Shown in pieces: positions 49,394 through 58,681 of a DNA stretch of 64,000 nucleotides. Within the stretch, counting starts at the first letter, position 1. Each line of letters opens with the position of its first letter. Source of the DNA: Bifidobacterium mellis (GTDB taxonomy: Bacteria; Actinomycetota; Actinomycetes; Actinomycetales; Bifidobacteriaceae); NCBI RefSeq assembly GCF_000967265.1, contig NZ_KQ033885.1, positions 1,283,538 through 1,347,537 on the forward strand. Direction: 5' to 3'. The position numbers were made by a program, and so were the translations under genes. The notes under the pieces are model-generated. The model was not told the origin of the DNA and searched no databases. It was given only the letters and a program-made list of their open reading frames with translations.

Positions 49394-49972
49394 ATGAACG
49401 ATTGGCATCAACCCACAGATAAGCAAACAGGTGAGGACCAAGACCCGACGGCTCAGGCAAGCCAGAATTACTCAGGCTACAGGGAATACGGGCAAGAGCC
49501 TTCCAACCAAAGCTACAAGTCTGCTTCCCAGCAGGGTAATCCCTCGGCAACTGCCAACGGGTACCCGGATACGAATCAAACTTGGCAGGCTCCGAGCACG
49601 AGCACCCAGGGAGGGCCGCAGAATCCCTATGGCCAAACCGCATATACGCCTCAATCCACCGGCACCAGCGGACCGGCCCAAATTCAACCTTGGCAGCTTC
49701 AGGCCCAATATATCAGCGGGCCGGGCATGTCGAACAAGTCGAAGGTCACGGCGGCCATCCTGGCTTTCTTCCTGGGCGGCTTCGGCATACACAACTTCTA
49801 TCTGGGCAAGACCGGGCGCGGGGTAGCTCAGCTGCTGATCACCATCTTCGTCCTCTTCATCGGCCCTCTCATCTCATCAATCTGGGCCATCGTCGAAGGT
49901 GCGCAGATTCTTGGCTCACATCCAGGCTCGCCTTACCACATGGACGGCAAGGGACTCCAGCTGCAGGATTGA
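49394..49972 (+). CDS. TM2-domain membrane protein
   Basis: A 192-residue protein. Residues 1 to about 110 are a hydrophilic, Gln/Asn/Ser/Pro/Gly-rich linker. A TM2 domain follows (about 118-178): KSKVTAAILAFFLGGFGIHNFYLGKTGRGVAQLL, then a second helix. TM2 proteins are small two-helix membrane proteins whose function is mostly unknown. ATG 49394 has AAAGG nearby; an in-frame ATG at 49370 would add eight residues. It is convergent with the multicopper protein gene. Confidence 0.85.
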   Translation: MNDWHQPTDKQTGEDQDPTAQASQNYSGYREYGQEPSNQSYKSASQQGNPSATANGYPDTNQTWQAPSTSTQGGPQNPYGQTAYTPQSTGTSGPAQIQPWQLQAQYISGPGMSNKSKVTAAILAFFLGGFGIHNFYLGKTGRGVAQLLITIFVLFIGPLISSIWAIVEGAQILGSHPGSPYHMDGKGLQLQD

Positions 49973-49997
49973 AGGCGACGGACGCCGCTTGATAGCG

Positions 49998-52652
49998 TCA
50001 CGACACCCGCATGATGCCATGCGCACCCTTCTCGGCCAGGCTCATGACATGGTTGACTATGGAATAATCGCCTGGCTGATCGACCTTGAGCTCGACAAAT
50101 CCGCCTTGGGCCGGCAGCAGGGGCAGGACCTGCGCTCCGGCCGATGAAGCGCCGGCAGAATTCACGCCTGCACCTCCGCCTATCAGATAGCGGCCCTCGG
50201 TCCAGACCGTATCGAACTGGGTGCCCACAATATGGAAGGACAGCGGCTGGTTGGGACCCGCATCCAGAACCCAAATGCGGACTCTTTGCCCCTTCTCCAG
50301 CTTGAGAGGGTGGGCGTCATATTGAAAGGCCCGTCCGTTGAAGGTCATGATATCCGGATTCATGGCCGCCACCTTTTCAGCATCGGCACTCCCTCCATTG
50401 GACCCCAGATAAATTTCAGACTGGACCAGAACATACTCCGCGCTTACCGGCGGCAGGGTGCCGTCATCGACGACCACGGCCCCGTACATGCCGTTGGCAA
50501 TATGGTTTGACATGGGGTCGCTGCTGCAGTGATACATCCAAATGCCAGCCCGATCCGCGGTGAAGGTATACAGGAGCTCCTTGCCTGGCTCTATGTTGCG
50601 CATCATGGTCTGAGGGACGGCCGGGCCGGCGTGAAAGTCAATGGAATGGCTCATGCTTCCCTTGTTCCTGATGGTTACTTCAAAGGTGTCCCCCACCCGA
50701 CCTCTGAGCACCGGACCTTGAGCCAGGGGCCGCGACCCTTTATCCCGTGGATCGCCCGCATCGTCGAAGCTCCAGACCGTGCGATCAAACCCTGCTGCCA
50801 CCTGCTCCTTGCGCTCTTTGACGTCCAGTGTGTATTTTCTGGTTCCAGCATTCCCATGATTGTCCAGTGGCGGAAGGGCGGCCTTGGCGGGGTCGCTCTT
50901 CTCAGCCTGCGACTTGAGCTTGGCGGCTGATGGGACATGGCTTTGCACTGCCTTCCCTGCAGAGGACCGACTTTGCTCGGCAACGGTTCCCCCCTTTGCC
51001 CTGATCTTGAGCTCCATGCCCATCTGACGATGCCCTGCCAAGGAGCACCAGCCCAGTGTGTCGCCCCCCAGGACCCCTACGTCAACCGAGACGCTCTGGC
51101 CTACCGGAACTGACCCCGTGCTCTTGCCATTGGCGAAAACCAGGTCATGCCGCTGATCTCCGGTGTTCTGAAAATTTACAACCAGCCGGTCGCCTGCCTC
51201 GATGGTGATGGTATCCGGCACAAAGGCCATCCCCTTTACTCTGATTGAAGCTCGGCTGATGTGACCCGTCGGCTGGACGCTCTTCGATGAAGCCTCCTGG
51301 ACACCTCCGGTGGGCGCAGCCCCGACCGAGACGGCCAGCGTCGGCCGCAGGGCCATCAAAACAACGGCGGCCACCAGGACCAGCACTGTAGCCGAGGTGG
51401 CAATCAGGTCCATCCGCAGGGCCAGGGTCCCAACATGTTCGGCTTGTGAACCCTCTGGCTGGCGCCGACGGTAGCGCTTGGATGCCAGGACCTGCTTGCC
51501 ACGAGCAGCCAGGTAGACCACGGTCAGCATCATGGAGAGGATTCCCAGGACATTCAGCAGGTTCCCCGCCTTCCACAAGGGCGTGTAGAGCCGGATGGCT
51601 CCGAGGAGCCTGATCAGCAAACCGACTTGCATAAGCGCCCAGGCACCCCAAAGGAGCGGATGAAATGGCAGAGGCCTGCGAATGACGGAGGGGACGATCA
51701 TGCAGACATGGGCAATGACCATGGTCATGATGAATCCCACAGCCAAGGCATGCAGTGCCATGTCGCCCCAGTAGGTGCTGGAATCCAGAGGTGCCGCCAT
51801 CCAGATGAGGGCAGCCAGGAGTCCCCAGGCGTAGGCCGACAGCATGCAGGTGCCCATGAATCCTGGCAGGCCTCCATGATGGAAGGTGCCCTTGGCCACA
51901 TCATGACTGGCCATGACCAGGAGGAGCAGGCCCAGGGACAGCCCCAGAAGCGGATAGCCGACCGAAGGCGCCATGGCTTGGACCGGCAGCATCAGGACCG
52001 CCAGGAGGCTGAGTCCCAGAATCCCCGATTCAAGACGGACATCCGAAAAGACCGCCCTGGCCAGTTCCACCCGTTCCCCCACGATGGTCAGAATCAGAAA
52101 GAAGAGCCAGGTTGGAGCCAGAACCGAGGCGTCCAATCCTGCAACCCATGCAGCAGCCCCGACCAGACCCACCAGGGATCCGAGGACCTGTATGAGCACC
52201 TCCGCAGAAGGCTGCCGACGCCAGATGGCCAAGTACATGGCTGTCAGGACCAACATGGACAAAGTCCACGGAATGCCGCCCAAAAACTCCACTCTGACCC
52301 ATGCCGGGACAGCAGCGGGGCTCGAAACCATCAGCGACAGCAGGCAGAGCAAAGACCCCAGCAAGCCCAAGGCGGGAGCGAAAAATCCCCAGGAGGGTTT
52401 GCCAGGTCCGCCGCTACGATAAGCCACTGCCCTTTCAAGACCAATGGCAGCGCCCAAAAACCCATAGACCATGAGCCCGCCGTGCAGATCAGCCAGGGGT
52501 ACCCTGCCTGAGGGATGGATCAGATCCGCGCGGATCAGCGCAGCAACAAGGCCAAGCAGCGCAGCCAGGCCTGCGCCGATGAGGAGGACCATCCTGGACC
52601 TGGGCAAGGCCGTCCTGCCGCCGGACTTGCGCATCTTCGCGTCATTGTGCAT
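49998..52652 (-). CDS. polytopic membrane protein fused to cupredoxin and NirK-like multicopper domains
   Basis: An 884-residue fusion. Residues 1 to about 400 hold 11-12 membrane helices with several His (ADLHGGLMVYGF, SHDVAKGTFHHGG, HALAVGF), suggesting metal or haem handling. Residues about 475-570 are a cupredoxin-like domain with C and H ligands (LGWCSLAGHRQMGM). Residues about 600-884 are NirK-like: H669, H674 and H708-C709...H717...M722 match type 1 and type 2 copper ligands, and H868 matches the third type 2 ligand. D672 matches the catalytic Asp, but the catalytic His position is Q812. Nitrite reduction is therefore uncertain. A Cys-containing HTH regulator is divergent 58 bp away. 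Confidence 0.82.
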   Translation of the reverse strand: MHNDAKMRKSGGRTALPRSRMVLLIGAGLAALLGLVAALIRADLIHPSGRVPLADLHGGLMVYGFLGAAIGLERAVAYRSGGPGKPSWGFFAPALGLLGSLLCLLSLMVSSPAAVPAWVRVEFLGGIPWTLSMLVLTAMYLAIWRRQPSAEVLIQVLGSLVGLVGAAAWVAGLDASVLAPTWLFFLILTIVGERVELARAVFSDVRLESGILGLSLLAVLMLPVQAMAPSVGYPLLGLSLGLLLLVMASHDVAKGTFHHGGLPGFMGTCMLSAYAWGLLAALIWMAAPLDSSTYWGDMALHALAVGFIMTMVIAHVCMIVPSVIRRPLPFHPLLWGAWALMQVGLLIRLLGAIRLYTPLWKAGNLLNVLGILSMMLTVVYLAARGKQVLASKRYRRRQPEGSQAEHVGTLALRMDLIATSATVLVLVAAVVLMALRPTLAVSVGAAPTGGVQEASSKSVQPTGHISRASIRVKGMAFVPDTITIEAGDRLVVNFQNTGDQRHDLVFANGKSTGSVPVGQSVSVDVGVLGGDTLGWCSLAGHRQMGMELKIRAKGGTVAEQSRSSAGKAVQSHVPSAAKLKSQAEKSDPAKAALPPLDNHGNAGTRKYTLDVKERKEQVAAGFDRTVWSFDDAGDPRDKGSRPLAQGPVLRGRVGDTFEVTIRNKGSMSHSIDFHAGPAVPQTMMRNIEPGKELLYTFTADRAGIWMYHCSSDPMSNHIANGMYGAVVVDDGTLPPVSAEYVLVQSEIYLGSNGGSADAEKVAAMNPDIMTFNGRAFQYDAHPLKLEKGQRVRIWVLDAGPNQPLSFHIVGTQFDTVWTEGRYLIGGGAGVNSAGASSAGAQVLPLLPAQGGFVELKVDQPGDYSIVNHVMSLAEKGAHGIMRVS

Positions 52653-52674
52653 GGGTCTGTCCGCCTTGTCCTGG

Positions 52675-52697
52675 TTTGATAATTAATTTGATAGTTA
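52675..52697. promoter_or_regulatory. tandem direct repeat, candidate operator
   Basis: TTTGATAATTA (52675-52685) and TTTGATAGTTA (52687-52697) repeat with a 12-base period in the 58-bp gap between the divergent regulator and multicopper genes. TTATAC within it could also be a -10 for the rightward operon. Confidence 0.5.
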
Positions 52698-52710
52698 TAC
52701 AATTTAATCG

Positions 52711-53463
52711 ATGAGTCAGGAAATTCAAGCCCGTAAACAACTGGTCCAAGCCCCCGGCAAGCGCAGAAGCGGTGAGGAGATCCGCTCCGCAATCTTGGAT
52801 TATCTGCATATGGCGGCCGAACAGACCGGCACAGGTCTGACCGCACAGCAGATCGGAGCTGCCTTTGGCATCCATCCGACGACTGCTCGTTTCCATCTTG
52901 AACATCTGGTCGAACAGGGCGAAGCAGTCCGCCGGAGAAACGACAGCGATGGTCAATCAGCCGGACGGGGCAGACCGCCTGTCATCTACTCCCGCACATC
53001 CACAAACCACACCCAGGAGGATATGATCTCCTCGCTCTGCATGGCTCTGGAAACTGCCTGCCCCGATACTGGCAGTAGGGATAGGGCTGCACTGAAAGCA
53101 GGTCAGGCCTGGGGCCGTGCCCTGGCCAGACAAAGCAGGGGGAATGCAAAAAAGGGCATGTCATCGAGCATGACGCAGACACTGTTGAACACTTTGGCCA
53201 CCCTGGGGTTTGCTCCGGTTGCGGCAGAACCGGATTCAGCGAGTCTGTATCTGACCTCATGCCCCTTCTTGGACAGCGTCAACGCCCATCCCATCATCTG
53301 CACAATCCATCTGGGTATGGTCCAAGGAATCGTGGAGGGCAGCAGCATGGCGGCCAGGGACAAAAAGGCCAGTGTGTCGCTGAAACCTCTGTCATCGCCA
53401 AAGGGATGCTTCCTGAAAGCAGCGACAGCAGACAACCAACCAAGGAGGAAAGGAAAGCAATGA
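52711..53463 (+). CDS. helix-turn-helix regulator with C-terminal Cys cluster (SufR-like)
   Basis: A 250-residue regulator. Residues about 25-95 form a winged helix ([28 protein letters not shown]), and the C-terminal half ends with C184, C197, H201 and C233 in the pattern CPF...IICTIH...GCF typical of Fe-S-sensing SufR-like regulators. An Fe-S cluster sensing oxygen, NO or redox state is therefore likely but not shown. It is divergent from the NirK-like fusion gene and overlaps the ferredoxin start by four bases (ATGA). It probably controls both directions. Confidence 0.8.
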   Translation: MSQEIQARKQLVQAPGKRRSGEEIRSAILDYLHMAAEQTGTGLTAQQIGAAFGIHPTTARFHLEHLVEQGEAVRRRNDSDGQSAGRGRPPVIYSRTSTNHTQEDMISSLCMALETACPDTGSRDRAALKAGQAWGRALARQSRGNAKKGMSSSMTQTLLNTLATLGFAPVAAEPDSASLYLTSCPFLDSVNAHPIICTIHLGMVQGIVEGSSMAARDKKASVSLKPLSSPKGCFLKAATADNQPRRKGKQ

Positions 53464-53846
53464 CCTACGTGATTGCCCAGCCCTGCGTGGACGTCAAGGA
53501 CAAGGCCTGCGTGGACGAGTGCCCGGTGGATTGCATCTACGAGGGCCCCAGGAACCTGTATATCAACCCCAACGAATGCATCGACTGCGGCGCGTGCGAG
53601 CCCGTTTGCCCCGTGGAGGCGATCTTCTACGAAGAGGACCTGCCAGAGGAATGGACCTGGTTCAAGGATGCCTCCGAAGACTTCTTTGCCCAGGTCGGTG
53701 ACGCCGGCGGCGCCCAGGCCCAGGGACCCTATGATCACGACCATCCACAGGTCGCAGCCCTGCCCCATCAGAACAACTTCATCTGCATTCAGCCGGAATC
53801 ACGCGGTCAGCGCGCGGTCTGGGTCCGCAAGGACCAAGCGGAATGA
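53460..53846 (+). CDS. fdxA: 7Fe ferredoxin
   Basis: A 128-residue ferredoxin with eight Cys at 9, 17, 21, 25, 40, 43, 46 and 50. C9-C17-C21 and C50 fit the 3Fe-4S site; C25, C40, C43 and C46 fit the 4Fe-4S site. It carries electrons in the cytosol. The usual actinobacterial form ends near residue 107; this one has about 20 more residues ([12 protein letters not shown]...). AGGAGGAAAGG precedes ATG 53460, which sits inside the stop of the regulator gene, and its own stop overlaps the next start. This gives a three-gene coupled operon. Confidence 0.93.
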   Translation: MTYVIAQPCVDVKDKACVDECPVDCIYEGPRNLYINPNECIDCGACEPVCPVEAIFYEEDLPEEWTWFKDASEDFFAQVGDAGGAQAQGPYDHDHPQVAALPHQNNFICIQPESRGQRAVWVRKDQAE

Positions 53847-54448
53847 AGGCCGGTGCAAGCCATGACGATCACCAGGTCTTCCCCGACTTTCTGGACCGTC
53901 CTGTGGATCAGGCCGCCCGGATGCTTCTGGGCTGCTTGATCATTCGTGATTATGGGTCGGAAGGTGAACAGGCCAGGGTTCGAATTGTGGAAACCGAAGC
54001 CTACGATCAGAATGATCCGGCCAGCCACGCCTACGATGGACGATCGACCCGCAACGCCGCCCTTTTCGGCCCCAGCGGACACATGTATGTCTACTTCACT
54101 TATGGCATGCACTATTGCATGAACATCTCCTGCCAGGAGGACGGGTTCGGCGCCGGGGTGCTGATTCGAGCCTGCCAGCCAGTGCAGGGTCTGGATCTTC
54201 TGCGCAGCCACAGGCACGGCCGTCACCCGGACCAGGATCTGACCAACGGACCCGCCAAGCTCTGTCAGGCATTGGACATCGACAAGCGCCACTACGGCCA
54301 CGACCTCAGAAAACCGCCCATCCGCCTGGCAACCGCTGGACTTGCCCAGGACGAGACCATCACGGCGACCCCCCGAATCAGCATATCCCATGCCAAAGAG
54401 ACCCTGCGACGGTTCGTCATCACCGGCAACCCCTACCTGTCGCGATGA
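53843..54448 (+). CDS. 3-methyladenine DNA glycosylase (AAG/MPG family)
   Basis: A 201-residue alkyladenine glycosylase that removes alkylated purines from DNA. It has [29 protein letters not shown] with the catalytic Glu, the [25 protein letters not shown] substrate-pocket segment, and [15 protein letters not shown] 53843 overlaps the ferredoxin stop by four bases. Its place behind an Fe-S-type regulator and ferredoxin suggests a stress-response operon, for example against nitrosative or alkylation damage. Confidence 0.92.
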   Translation: MKAGASHDDHQVFPDFLDRPVDQAARMLLGCLIIRDYGSEGEQARVRIVETEAYDQNDPASHAYDGRSTRNAALFGPSGHMYVYFTYGMHYCMNISCQEDGFGAGVLIRACQPVQGLDLLRSHRHGRHPDQDLTNGPAKLCQALDIDKRHYGHDLRKPPIRLATAGLAQDETITATPRISISHAKETLRRFVITGNPYLSR

Positions 54449-54494
54449 AAGGACAGGATCCTACACTTCTGACTTCTACGGCCTAAAGGGCGGC

Positions 54495-55742
54495 TTATTG
54501 CTCAACGTAGCGCGATTCCACACAGCTCTGGAATCGGACAAGCGAGAGAATGACAGCAGCCAGCAGAGCGATGATCAGCATGCCTATGAAACTGCCTGTT
54601 ACCGGATTCAGTCCGAACACTGATGAGAAAGCCTTGAAGGCCCAGGTGGATGCCGTAAAACCGAGGCTGGTGGTGGCCGAAAAGATCCCCATGACCAGTG
54701 GATAGCGCTTGTGTGGAGTCAGATTGGACAGGAGGAAGGGGCAGGTGGCCATATTGATGGCACTACCTGAACCAACCAGGAAGGCGGATAAGCAGACCAA
54801 CGGGAAGGAGCGGGTGGTCAGGAAGAGCAGGGCGCCCAGGGCCATCAGAAGGAAGGCGACCGGAATGGTCCATTGTCGACAAATCCGCTTGATGGCGTTG
54901 ATACTAAGCCCGATCACGACCGAGGAACCCGTGTTGAACATCAGGGCCACCCCGGCTGCACTGGTGCCGCCCAGACCGTACTTGGCTATGTAGACCGCAA
55001 GCTTGTTGTAGAGGACCGCGACCAGGAAAATGCTCAGAAACCCGATAAGAATACAGGAAATGGTAGCCCACCAGCATTGTCCGCTTTTTCGGGAGGACGA
55101 TACTTTAGAACCTACGACCTTTCCCGACTCCTCCTCGACGGCACCGACCCCGGGGACCATGAAGATGACCAGGACCAGGGCAGGCAAGGCCAGGAAATAA
55201 AGCCAATAGTTGTGCAGCCACCCTCCCTTGGCCAGAACACCGCCCAGGGCAAGAACCAGCATGGAAGAGCCATCCTGAACAGCCAGGACCAGCCCCATCA
55301 GCGCCGCCAACTTCCTCCCGCAGAAGAACCTGGCCGACAGACTAGGGAGAACTGTGGTAGCGATACCCACGCCAAACCCGACTACCAAAGCAAACAGGAG
55401 AAGCTGGCTTACGCTGCTGTGCACAACCAAGGGCATCAAGCCGCCCAGGGCGACGCACAGACAGCTGATGCAGGCAGCAATTCTGAAACTCATTCTGGTC
55501 AAGAGTTGGCCAAATAAAAGAGCTGAAACTATAGCTGCCGAAGAGCCTATGGAGACCACCGATTCAACGGTGGAGGGATCGGTATGAGGAAAGGATGCCT
55601 GGATGGCTGCAACGGAAGGAGAGATGATGGAGTCAAACCGCGACATGATGGCCAAGGCCATGATTCCGACCAGAACCCCAAGATTCCGTCTGGTCAATAT
55701 CCCTGTGTGCTTTGGCTTAGACGTGCACGGGGCCGGTTCCAT
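54495..55742 (-). CDS. MFS transporter
   Basis: A 415-residue protein with about 12 membrane helices. The first loop has the MFS-like pattern in TRMSFRIAACISC, the long central loop (about 195-225) is acidic (VEEESGK), and the N-terminal and C-terminal halves are related. The substrate cannot be inferred. It is 54 bases downstream of the anion-permease gene on the same strand, and the two may form an operon. Confidence 0.85.
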   Translation of the reverse strand: MEPAPCTSKPKHTGILTRRNLGVLVGIMALAIMSRFDSIISPSVAAIQASFPHTDPSTVESVVSIGSSAAIVSALLFGQLLTRMSFRIAACISCLCVALGGLMPLVVHSSVSQLLLFALVVGFGVGIATTVLPSLSARFFCGRKLAALMGLVLAVQDGSSMLVLALGGVLAKGGWLHNYWLYFLALPALVLVIFMVPGVGAVEEESGKVVGSKVSSSRKSGQCWWATISCILIGFLSIFLVAVLYNKLAVYIAKYGLGGTSAAGVALMFNTGSSVVIGLSINAIKRICRQWTIPVAFLLMALGALLFLTTRSFPLVCLSAFLVGSGSAINMATCPFLLSNLTPHKRYPLVMGIFSATTSLGFTASTWAFKAFSSVFGLNPVTGSFIGMLIIALLAAVILSLVRFQSCVESRYVEQ

Positions 55743-55796
55743 CGTTCCTGCCTCCCTCTCAATGTTAGCGGCACCATTTGGTTGATGGAGGGCAGT

Positions 55797-56984
55797 CTAC
55801 TCCAGCAGCAGGGCCATGCCAACCAACACGACGAGGAAGAGCAGATTAAAAACGGTATAGATTTTCAGGTAATAGCCTTTCTTGCCCGGATACTGCTTGA
55901 CTACAGCCTTGTAGGAAATCAGTGAGGCCATTGAAGCCACCAGGGTGCCGAGCCCACCCAGGTTGGTGCCCAGAATGATCGGGCGCCAAGCTGTCGAAAA
56001 CCCTGAGACCAGGAGGGCCGTCGGCACATTGCTGATGAGCTGGCTGCACAGGACCGAGGTAATCAAAGGGTGGATATTGACCAGGCCGCTGACCAGGTTA
56101 TAAAACTGGGGAATCCTCCTGGCGTTGCCTATGAAAATAAAGAAAGCCACGAAGGTCAGCAGCAGTCCCCAATCCACATGAAGAAAGACCCGCCTGTCGC
56201 AGATCAGAAAGGTCACCGCCACCACCAGGACCATGGCCCATTGTGGAATCAGCTTGGCCACACCGAGCAGGCAGACAAGAAAGAGAAGGAGATAGATGGC
56301 GATACGCCAGCCGCTGGACTGCTGCATCTCCTTGACCTGAGGCTGTATCCCCTCCTCCCTGGGCGCAAGTATGCTGCGGCGAATCTCTTGCGCATCCATG
56401 CCTTCGAACTTGTTCAGACGCTGATTCCTGAAGGCGAACCAGCAACACAGGAAGAGCATCAGTGCCGCAACCAGTGTATAAGGAGCCATAAGGAGGAGGA
56501 ACTCACCAGCAGGCATCTCGGAGCGGGCCTTGAGGTATAAGTTGTGGGCATTGCCGATGGGCGTCAGCATGCTGCCCACATTGGCACCCAGGGTCATCAG
56601 GGTGACGATCAGCAGGGCATGGCTTTCCAGCCCGGCCATGATGAGAACAGCAATGGCGAAGGGCACGAAGGTAACCAGGGCTACATCGTTCGTGATGAAC
56701 ATGCTGGAGAAGAAGGGCAGGGAAACCAGGACCAGGGCCAGGCCACGCACCGAGCGGACACGGCTCAACAGGCCGGCACCAATGGCGTGGAAGACCCCGA
56801 TGCGCTGGAAGCCGCAGACCACCATCATCAGGGAACCCAGCTGGGTGAGGGTATTGACGTGGATATAGCCCAGATACTGTCGGTCGGGAGGAATGAGGAT
56901 GCAGGATACGAGAGCGATGACTGCCGCGACGACCAGGACGGTCTCGTTTTTCAGCAGTCCGATCACCCGATGTTGCATGGTCAC
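55797..56984 (-). CDS. SLC13/ArsB-type anion permease
   Basis: A 395-residue membrane protein with about ten helices. It carries the family hairpins: FITNDVALVTFVPFAIAVL (first hairpin with the Asn-Asp pair) and GANVGSMLTPIGNAHNLYL (Thr-Pro-Ile-Gly-Asn signature), then a central cytosolic loop and a second related half (LISNVPTALLVSGFS). Members move dicarboxylates, citrate, sulfate or arsenite with Na+ or H+. The substrate is not identifiable. It is the first gene of a pair with the MFS gene. Confidence 0.85.
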   Translation of the reverse strand: MTMQHRVIGLLKNETVLVVAAVIALVSCILIPPDRQYLGYIHVNTLTQLGSLMMVVCGFQRIGVFHAIGAGLLSRVRSVRGLALVLVSLPFFSSMFITNDVALVTFVPFAIAVLIMAGLESHALLIVTLMTLGANVGSMLTPIGNAHNLYLKARSEMPAGEFLLLMAPYTLVAALMLFLCCWFAFRNQRLNKFEGMDAQEIRRSILAPREEGIQPQVKEMQQSSGWRIAIYLLLFLVCLLGVAKLIPQWAMVLVVAVTFLICDRRVFLHVDWGLLLTFVAFFIFIGNARRIPQFYNLVSGLVNIHPLITSVLCSQLISNVPTALLVSGFSTAWRPIILGTNLGGLGTLVASMASLISYKAVVKQYPGKKGYYLKIYTVFNLLFLVVLVGMALLLE

Positions 56985-57223
56985 CTCCGGCGAACGAATT
57001 CCCCACTTAGTTTACGCGCCGGCCCATGGCTTACAGGACCTCTCCTGGCGCTATTTTCCGCTGCTGAGCCTACGGTCGGAACACTTGCGAGCTACTGGCT
57101 GCTAGCCTGTCTCGCCCCGACTTTTGCCCTTGGTCGGATACGCATAAAGTCGGATGCCCACAAAGCATGGAAAGGGGTCCCGCGGATAGGTTGTATTCGC
57201 AGGGCCCCCATCAGTTGTCAATA

Positions 57224-58681
57224 TTACTTGTCGTCCATTCGTTCCGGATCGGGGATCAGATAGGACAGAGCCAAGGCAATCAGCACCAGCACGCCGCCGC
57301 CGATCATGGCCGCCACATAGCCGGTACGGGCTCCCCCGGACGCCGCCAGGCCGCTCATGAATGCGTAGAGGACCGCATAGCTCAGGCCCGAACCGAGATT
57401 GAAGGCTCCGGCGTTGAGTCCCGGCAGATAACCGGTGTTGTCCGCAGGGGACAGGACCACGCCCAGCCCGTTGAGCATGATGTTGGCCGTCCCCGCATAG
57501 GAGACGCCCAGGATCAGGGAGAGGGCCACCAGACTCCAGATGCTGGGCACCAGGCAGACGTAGATGCCGAAGACCAGTCCCAACACGCTCACCAGCTGAC
57601 CGACTCTCAGAACCTTGAGGTAGCCGAAGCGCGATGCCAGCGTCCCGGCCACCGGGCCGAAGACCAGACCGACCAGGGCATAGGGGGTCAGTGTGGCAAA
57701 GGAGACGATGCTGGCCTTCAAACCGACACCGACCTCGCCGTCCTGGGCCAGGGCCGGAACAATCCCGTTCATGATGGCGAAGACACCGACCATGGTGGTG
57801 AGAGTCGTCAGCAGAAGCCCCCAGGTGCGCCGCTGCTTGAGGTAGGTGGTGGTGACCATGGGTGCCGACGTGGAGCTTTCGACTTTCCAGAAGATCATGA
57901 AGAAGACCGCAGCAACCAGAATCTCGACAACCACAAGGATCCAGCGCGCCTGGGCTAGCTTCTCGACCTCATTGATAGCCAGATATGCGGCCAGGAAGGC
58001 GATGCAGAGGAAGACCACACCGGCCCAGTCCATGCGGGGGCGATCGTCTGCATAGCTCTCGCGGGCGAACAGTGCCACCAGAAGGACGGCAATCACCGCA
58101 ATGGCCACCATGAACCAGAAGACCGAGCGGAAGCCGAAAGTGCCGGCCAGCCATCCACCCAGGATGGCATCAACGCCGCCGATGCCGCCGTTGACAGCCG
58201 TGAGAACAGCCATGAGCCTGGCGTATCGGGCCTCATCAGTCACTTCGGCGTGCAGCATGATCAGGGTCATGGGCACGACCGGACCGGCCACCCCCTGAAT
58301 GACGCGCCCAATCATGAGCACCGTCACGTTGGGAGCCAAAGCGGAGACCACGCATCCCAGCGCCGTAAGGCTCAGCATGCCCAGCAGTACTTTCTTGCGG
58401 CCAGCCAGATCGCCCAGCCGGGGCAGGAAGAGGGAGAAGACCGCACAGGAGGTGAAGAACACCGTCTGGGTCAGACCGATGCTGGAGCTGCTGGCATTGA
58501 GCTCGGTCCCCATGGTCGTCAGGGCCGGCGAGAGCATGGAGGCGTTGAGCTGGAAGGCGAAGACGGCGGCCATGAGGGCCGTCATCAAGGCGACGATGGA
58601 AGAGCCTGAGCCGCCAGCGGTCGTATCTATGGGCTTATCAGTCTTGGGTGCGGCTATGTTCGAAGTCTTCATTGATCTCAT
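57224..58681 (-). CDS. MFS transporter, probably nucleoside or related substrate
   Basis: A 485-residue MFS protein with 14 or so helices, similar in layout to DHA2-type drug/proton antiporters: FAFQLNASMLSPAL, TVFFTSCAVFSLFLPRLGDLAGRKKVLLG (motif A-like) and LMIGRVIQGVAGPVVPM (motif C-like). ATG 58681 overlaps the nucleoside-hydrolase stop by four bases (ATGA), so the two are co-translated; nine bases later is a second ATG. Coupling to a nucleoside hydrolase suggests nucleoside or nucleobase transport, by inference. The frame continues upstream inside the hydrolase gene but that is not protein-coding there. Confidence 0.85.
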   Translation of the reverse strand: MRSMKTSNIAAPKTDKPIDTTAGGSGSSIVALMTALMAAVFAFQLNASMLSPALTTMGTELNASSSSIGLTQTVFFTSCAVFSLFLPRLGDLAGRKKVLLGMLSLTALGCVVSALAPNVTVLMIGRVIQGVAGPVVPMTLIMLHAEVTDEARYARLMAVLTAVNGGIGGVDAILGGWLAGTFGFRSVFWFMVAIAVIAVLLVALFARESYADDRPRMDWAGVVFLCIAFLAAYLAINEVEKLAQARWILVVVEILVAAVFFMIFWKVESSTSAPMVTTTYLKQRRTWGLLLTTLTTMVGVFAIMNGIVPALAQDGEVGVGLKASIVSFATLTPYALVGLVFGPVAGTLASRFGYLKVLRVGQLVSVLGLVFGIYVCLVPSIWSLVALSLILGVSYAGTANIMLNGLGVVLSPADNTGYLPGLNAGAFNLGSGLSYAVLYAFMSGLAASGGARTGYVAAMIGGGVLVLIALALSYLIPDPERMDDK

